This document shows positions 61,730-64,000 of a stretch of 64,000 nt of DNA, in pieces (the first letter of the stretch is position 1; the number at the start of each line of letters is the position of its first letter). The DNA lies in assembly GCF_019059575.1 (NCBI RefSeq), contig NW_024883013.1:62001-126000 (forward strand), given 5' to 3'. A program made the position numbers and the translations under genes. The stretch is from Amphibalanus amphitrite. Lineage: Eukaryota; Arthropoda; Thecostraca; Balanomorpha; Balanidae. Below the pieces are notes generated by a model, which ran no database searches, had not been told where the DNA came from, and worked only from the letters and a program-made list of their open reading frames with translations.

Positions 61730-64000
61730 GTGAGGCCGGGGGGGGGGGGGGGAAGCAATGTCGGGAGATGTGGGAGGGACGTGACCTGGTGACGTCAGTT
61801 GTAATTTGACCTGCTACGGAGGTGACCTGATTATGTGGTGTAATGTAACCCCAACCCGTGAGACGTTCGGGTAGTTTAGTTTGTTGACTGATGACCAGTA
61901 TAGTTATTGATTGATGACTGATTAACTTGGGTAATCGTTTTACCTTAAATCTTTTAGAATTAGAGACCAAGGTCCATACAAAACGCTGGACACTCGTATC
62001 AAAAACTCCCGTGCAAGATCAGTAACACTATCATATTGAGAGCCTGAGTAAGGCCAACAACAAGTGAACCATTGTGCATTCCATGTTGATGCATTTAGAA
62101 CATGGTACATCGATTGTGATGCAACATTTATATATTTTCACAGCATGATAATAGGTGCTCCGATTGCTGCACATATTTGACATACAGTAGTGGCGGTCGT
62201 TATATCGCTGAACCAGTATTTACGCGGGTTTTGTTTGCAGACGCTCCCTCCGATGAAGTGGACACGGAGGGCCTGGAGCACCTGCTAAAGGCTGCCAAAC
62301 GCGGTCACATCTCTCTAATGGAGGACGAGGACAGGTGAGATAAGACGCATCCCAACGCTGAAAAAAGGGGCGAACACTGCCAATGTACCAATTGCTGCTC
62401 GATTGGTTTGTTTTGTTTTATTTATTTTCTCACTTATGATAGTCTGTGGGTTGCATATCACTTATCAATCTTACTACAAGAAATCCTACTTGAATGTGTG
62501 AAGAAAATGCAGTTATAATTGATGAGCTGCAGCCAGTTATTCCTGTCATATAACCGCCTTACAAAACCCGTCTGGGCGCAGCGGCGAGGAGGGAGCGGCG
62601 GACGGTGCCGGGCCGGGCCGGAGGAAGCGGCCGCGCGCCGAGGACTCCTCCTCCTCAGAGGACGAGGACGAGGAGCGCGAGTATGAGCAGGAGCCGCGCT
62701 CCTTCCCCGTCGTCCGCGACCTGCTGCCCATCAAAACCAAGGTCGGCGTCGTCAAACGCAAGATGCTCGTCAAAACTCGTGAGTAACAGCTCCACTATGG
62801 TGATGTGGTACTTAGAAGCGCAGTTTTGACGTGATTTAAAGCGGGACAATATGTGCTCCTTATTGGGGGCTGCAACTGTGGAATGCGACACAAATAACAT
62901 TTTTCTCCTCGTTTCGATGTTATGTTCTCCAAGCTTATGAGCACGACCCGTTTTTTTCTTTTAACTTCATTACATTCTTTCATTCAGCTAACTGCGATCA
63001 CTCGACCACACTCCACCGCGAACCCACACAGCTCTTCAGCCGAATACTGGTCGTTTGATGAACGCGCTCCTCTTCCCAGCCGAGGACCCGGACCGTCCTC
63101 AGGAGGAGGAGCAGGACGCTCAGGAGGAGGGGGAGGAGGACACCCAGGCCGCTCCTCCGCCGCCGGCTGACGCTACCCGCAGCGTGGCCGAAATCTACGC
63201 CGAGCGCAGGGCAAAGATCGACGCGGCAAAGCTGCGCATCGGACTGCTGTCACGTGCCCTGCTGGAGACGCCTCAGGAGAAGGTGAGGCGATTTACGTCA
63301 CTCGTTTTATCCTGCTACTTGACTGCGGGTGTCTTCCACCTACACTCATCGTGACACTGTCCGTCGTTTTTTTTTTTTTTTTTTTACTGTCGGCTGGTTA
63401 ACGTCCTTTTTGGATCGCTGAGTTTTACCGGGCTAAAAGGATGACTGAACTCCGCAATGCTTCAACGACGAGCAGCGGAGGCTAAAACCCAAGCGATTCT
63501 CTAAAGGCGACCTGTACCGCCTTTTCGGCCTAATGTGCCTTTGCAGCTCATCCGCTGTGACAGTATAACATCTTCTCTTCTCAGTTCGACAACCTGTACC
63601 GGCTGCTGGACCTGCTGTGACGTGACGCCCCGTTCCTGTCCGCTCTCAGTTCGACAACCTGTACCGGCTGCTGGACCTGCTGTGACGTGACGCCCCGTTC
63701 CTGTCCGCTCTCAGTTCGACAACCTGTACCGTCTGCTGGACCTGCTGTGACGTGACGCCCCGTTCCTCTCCGCTCTCAGTTCGACAACCTGTACCGTCTG
63801 CTGGACCTGCTGTGTGACACTGTAACGTCCCGTTCCTCTCAGTTCGACAACCTGTACCGTCTGCTGGACCTGCTCGCGGAGCGCGACCCGGCGGTGATGG
63901 TGACGGTGCGGAAGTACGCGGCCGCCTCGCTGCTGGAGGTGTTCAAGGACCTGCTGCCCGGCTACCGACTCCAGGAGCACGACCTCACGCAGAAGCTGAA
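61459..64000 (+). CDS. NOC3L: NOC3L, 5' part, five coding exons seen
   Basis: Nucleolar complex protein 3 (yeast Noc3), which pairs with Noc2 to move pre-60S particles out of the nucleolus and in yeast also acts at replication origins. Exons are 61459-61729, 62241-62334, 62582-62778, 63080-63282 and 63843-64000 (continuing). All have GT-AG borders and compatible phases, giving 307 codons so far out of about 800 in the human protein. Seen in order: a lysine-rich N terminus (MMKKKGKKSILPKSKK), an acidic/serine stretch (AEDSSSSEDEDEE), the family block RSFPVVRDLLPIKTKVGVV (about residues 160-178), AEIYAERRAKIDAAKLRIG (about 225-243), and the start of the NOC3 domain, DPAVMVTVRKYAAASLLEVF. The CBF/Mak21-like C-terminal part lies outside. 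The start could be either of two adjacent ATGs. Confidence 0.93.
61738..61752 (+). repeat. 15-base G run after NOC3L exon 1 donor
   Basis: It lies eight bases after the start of the donor GTGAGGCC. It has the same position relative to the splice site as the 17-G run of DCAF13 intron 5. Confidence 0.85.
62241..62334 (+). CDS. NOC3L: NOC3L coding exon 2
   Basis: The acceptor is TTTGCAG|ACG and the donor is ACAG|GTGAGA. It encodes DAPSDEVDTEGLEHLLKAA and KRGHISLMEDED, matching the short acidic block before the serine-rich region in family members. Confidence 0.88.
62582..62778 (+). CDS. NOC3L: NOC3L coding exon 3
   Basis: The acceptor is GGCGCAG|CGG and the donor is ACTC|GTGAGT. It includes RKRPRAEDSSSSEDEDEE and RDLLPIKTKVGVVKRKM, the family-diagnostic LLPIK block. 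Confidence 0.93.
63080..63282 (+). CDS. NOC3L: NOC3L coding exon 4
   Basis: The acceptor is TTCCCAG|CCG and the donor is GAGAAG|GTGAGG. It encodes an acidic EDPDRPQEEE region, then VAEIYAERRAKIDAAKLRIG and LLETPQEK. It ends in phase 0. Confidence 0.93.
63577..63880 (+). repeat. Tandem array copying NOC3L exon 5 acceptor, 63-65 bp unit
   Basis: The five exon-start copies begin at 63585, 63650, 63715, 63780 and 63843. Each has CTCTCAG or TTCTCAG, then the first 34-35 exon bases (FDNLYRLLDLL). The first four are followed by TGA in frame and GTGACG, which resembles a donor. Copies 3-5 share GTCTGCTGG where copies 1-2 have GGCTGCTGG. Confidence 0.95.
63843..64000 (+). CDS. NOC3L: NOC3L coding exon 5, runs off the window
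   Basis: Starts FDNLYRLLDLLAERDPAV and reads through MVTVRKYAAASLLEVFKDLL to the window end. It is the last of five near-identical exon starts. Only this one reads on into CTCGCGGAGCGC. The other four run into TGA after eleven codons. Confidence 0.92.

Overview
The window is animal nuclear DNA: spliced genes with GT-AG introns, GC-rich exons, LINEs, an LTR element, SINE/MITE insertions and a large satellite block. Nothing identifies the species. An invertebrate, possibly an arthropod such as a crustacean, is a weak guess from the transposon mix.

Two host genes sit at the ends, head to head. On the minus strand, 4128-10662 is a complete seven-exon DCAF13 (SOF1/WDSOF1) gene. Its exons join in phase to 445 codons, the length I recall for the human protein. 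On the plus strand, 61459-64000 holds the first five coding exons of NOC3L (nucleolar complex protein 3), which runs off the window. Both products act in nucleolar ribosome assembly, DCAF13 for the small subunit and NOC3L for the large one. About 50 kb between their start codons is mostly mobile DNA.

The mobile DNA can be read as layers. From left to right: a TTAA-flanked MITE end (1-713), a tRNA-type SINE (1861-2218), a 482-bp hAT MITE (2368-2849), a LINE open frame with two reverse transcriptase domains (12039-15203), a small MITE (15358-15613), and a 14.7-kb foldback element (15647-30381) with a 9-bp target duplication. The arms of the foldback element are about 40 and 7 copies of a 286-bp satellite, and a 989-bp piggyBac-like MITE sits inside it. 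Then come a 6.1-kb TIR element with its own 9-bp target duplication (30425-36536), an I-type LINE (about 6.1 kb, starting at 36566 and ending at 58391), and a whole-looking Gypsy LTR element inserted between that LINE's two ORFs (49246-53968). An 11,014-bp tandem duplication (30425-41438 and 41439-52453) covers the TIR element, the LINE ORF1 and part of the Gypsy element. Its left edge is exactly the terminus of the TIR element. A 1758-bp hAT MITE with an internal minisatellite lies at 59326-61083.

The most unusual observation is in the host genes. At five of six DCAF13 introns, and at one of the four NOC3L introns seen, a short tandem array has copied the exon edge together with its splice site. 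This gives two to six candidate acceptors or donors per junction. In one case (exon 6) two spare acceptors are in frame and would add 17 or 34 residues. The second is the transposon-bounded tandem duplication, which looks like alternative transposition unless it is an assembly error. The third is the foldback element with a homogenised satellite in its arms.
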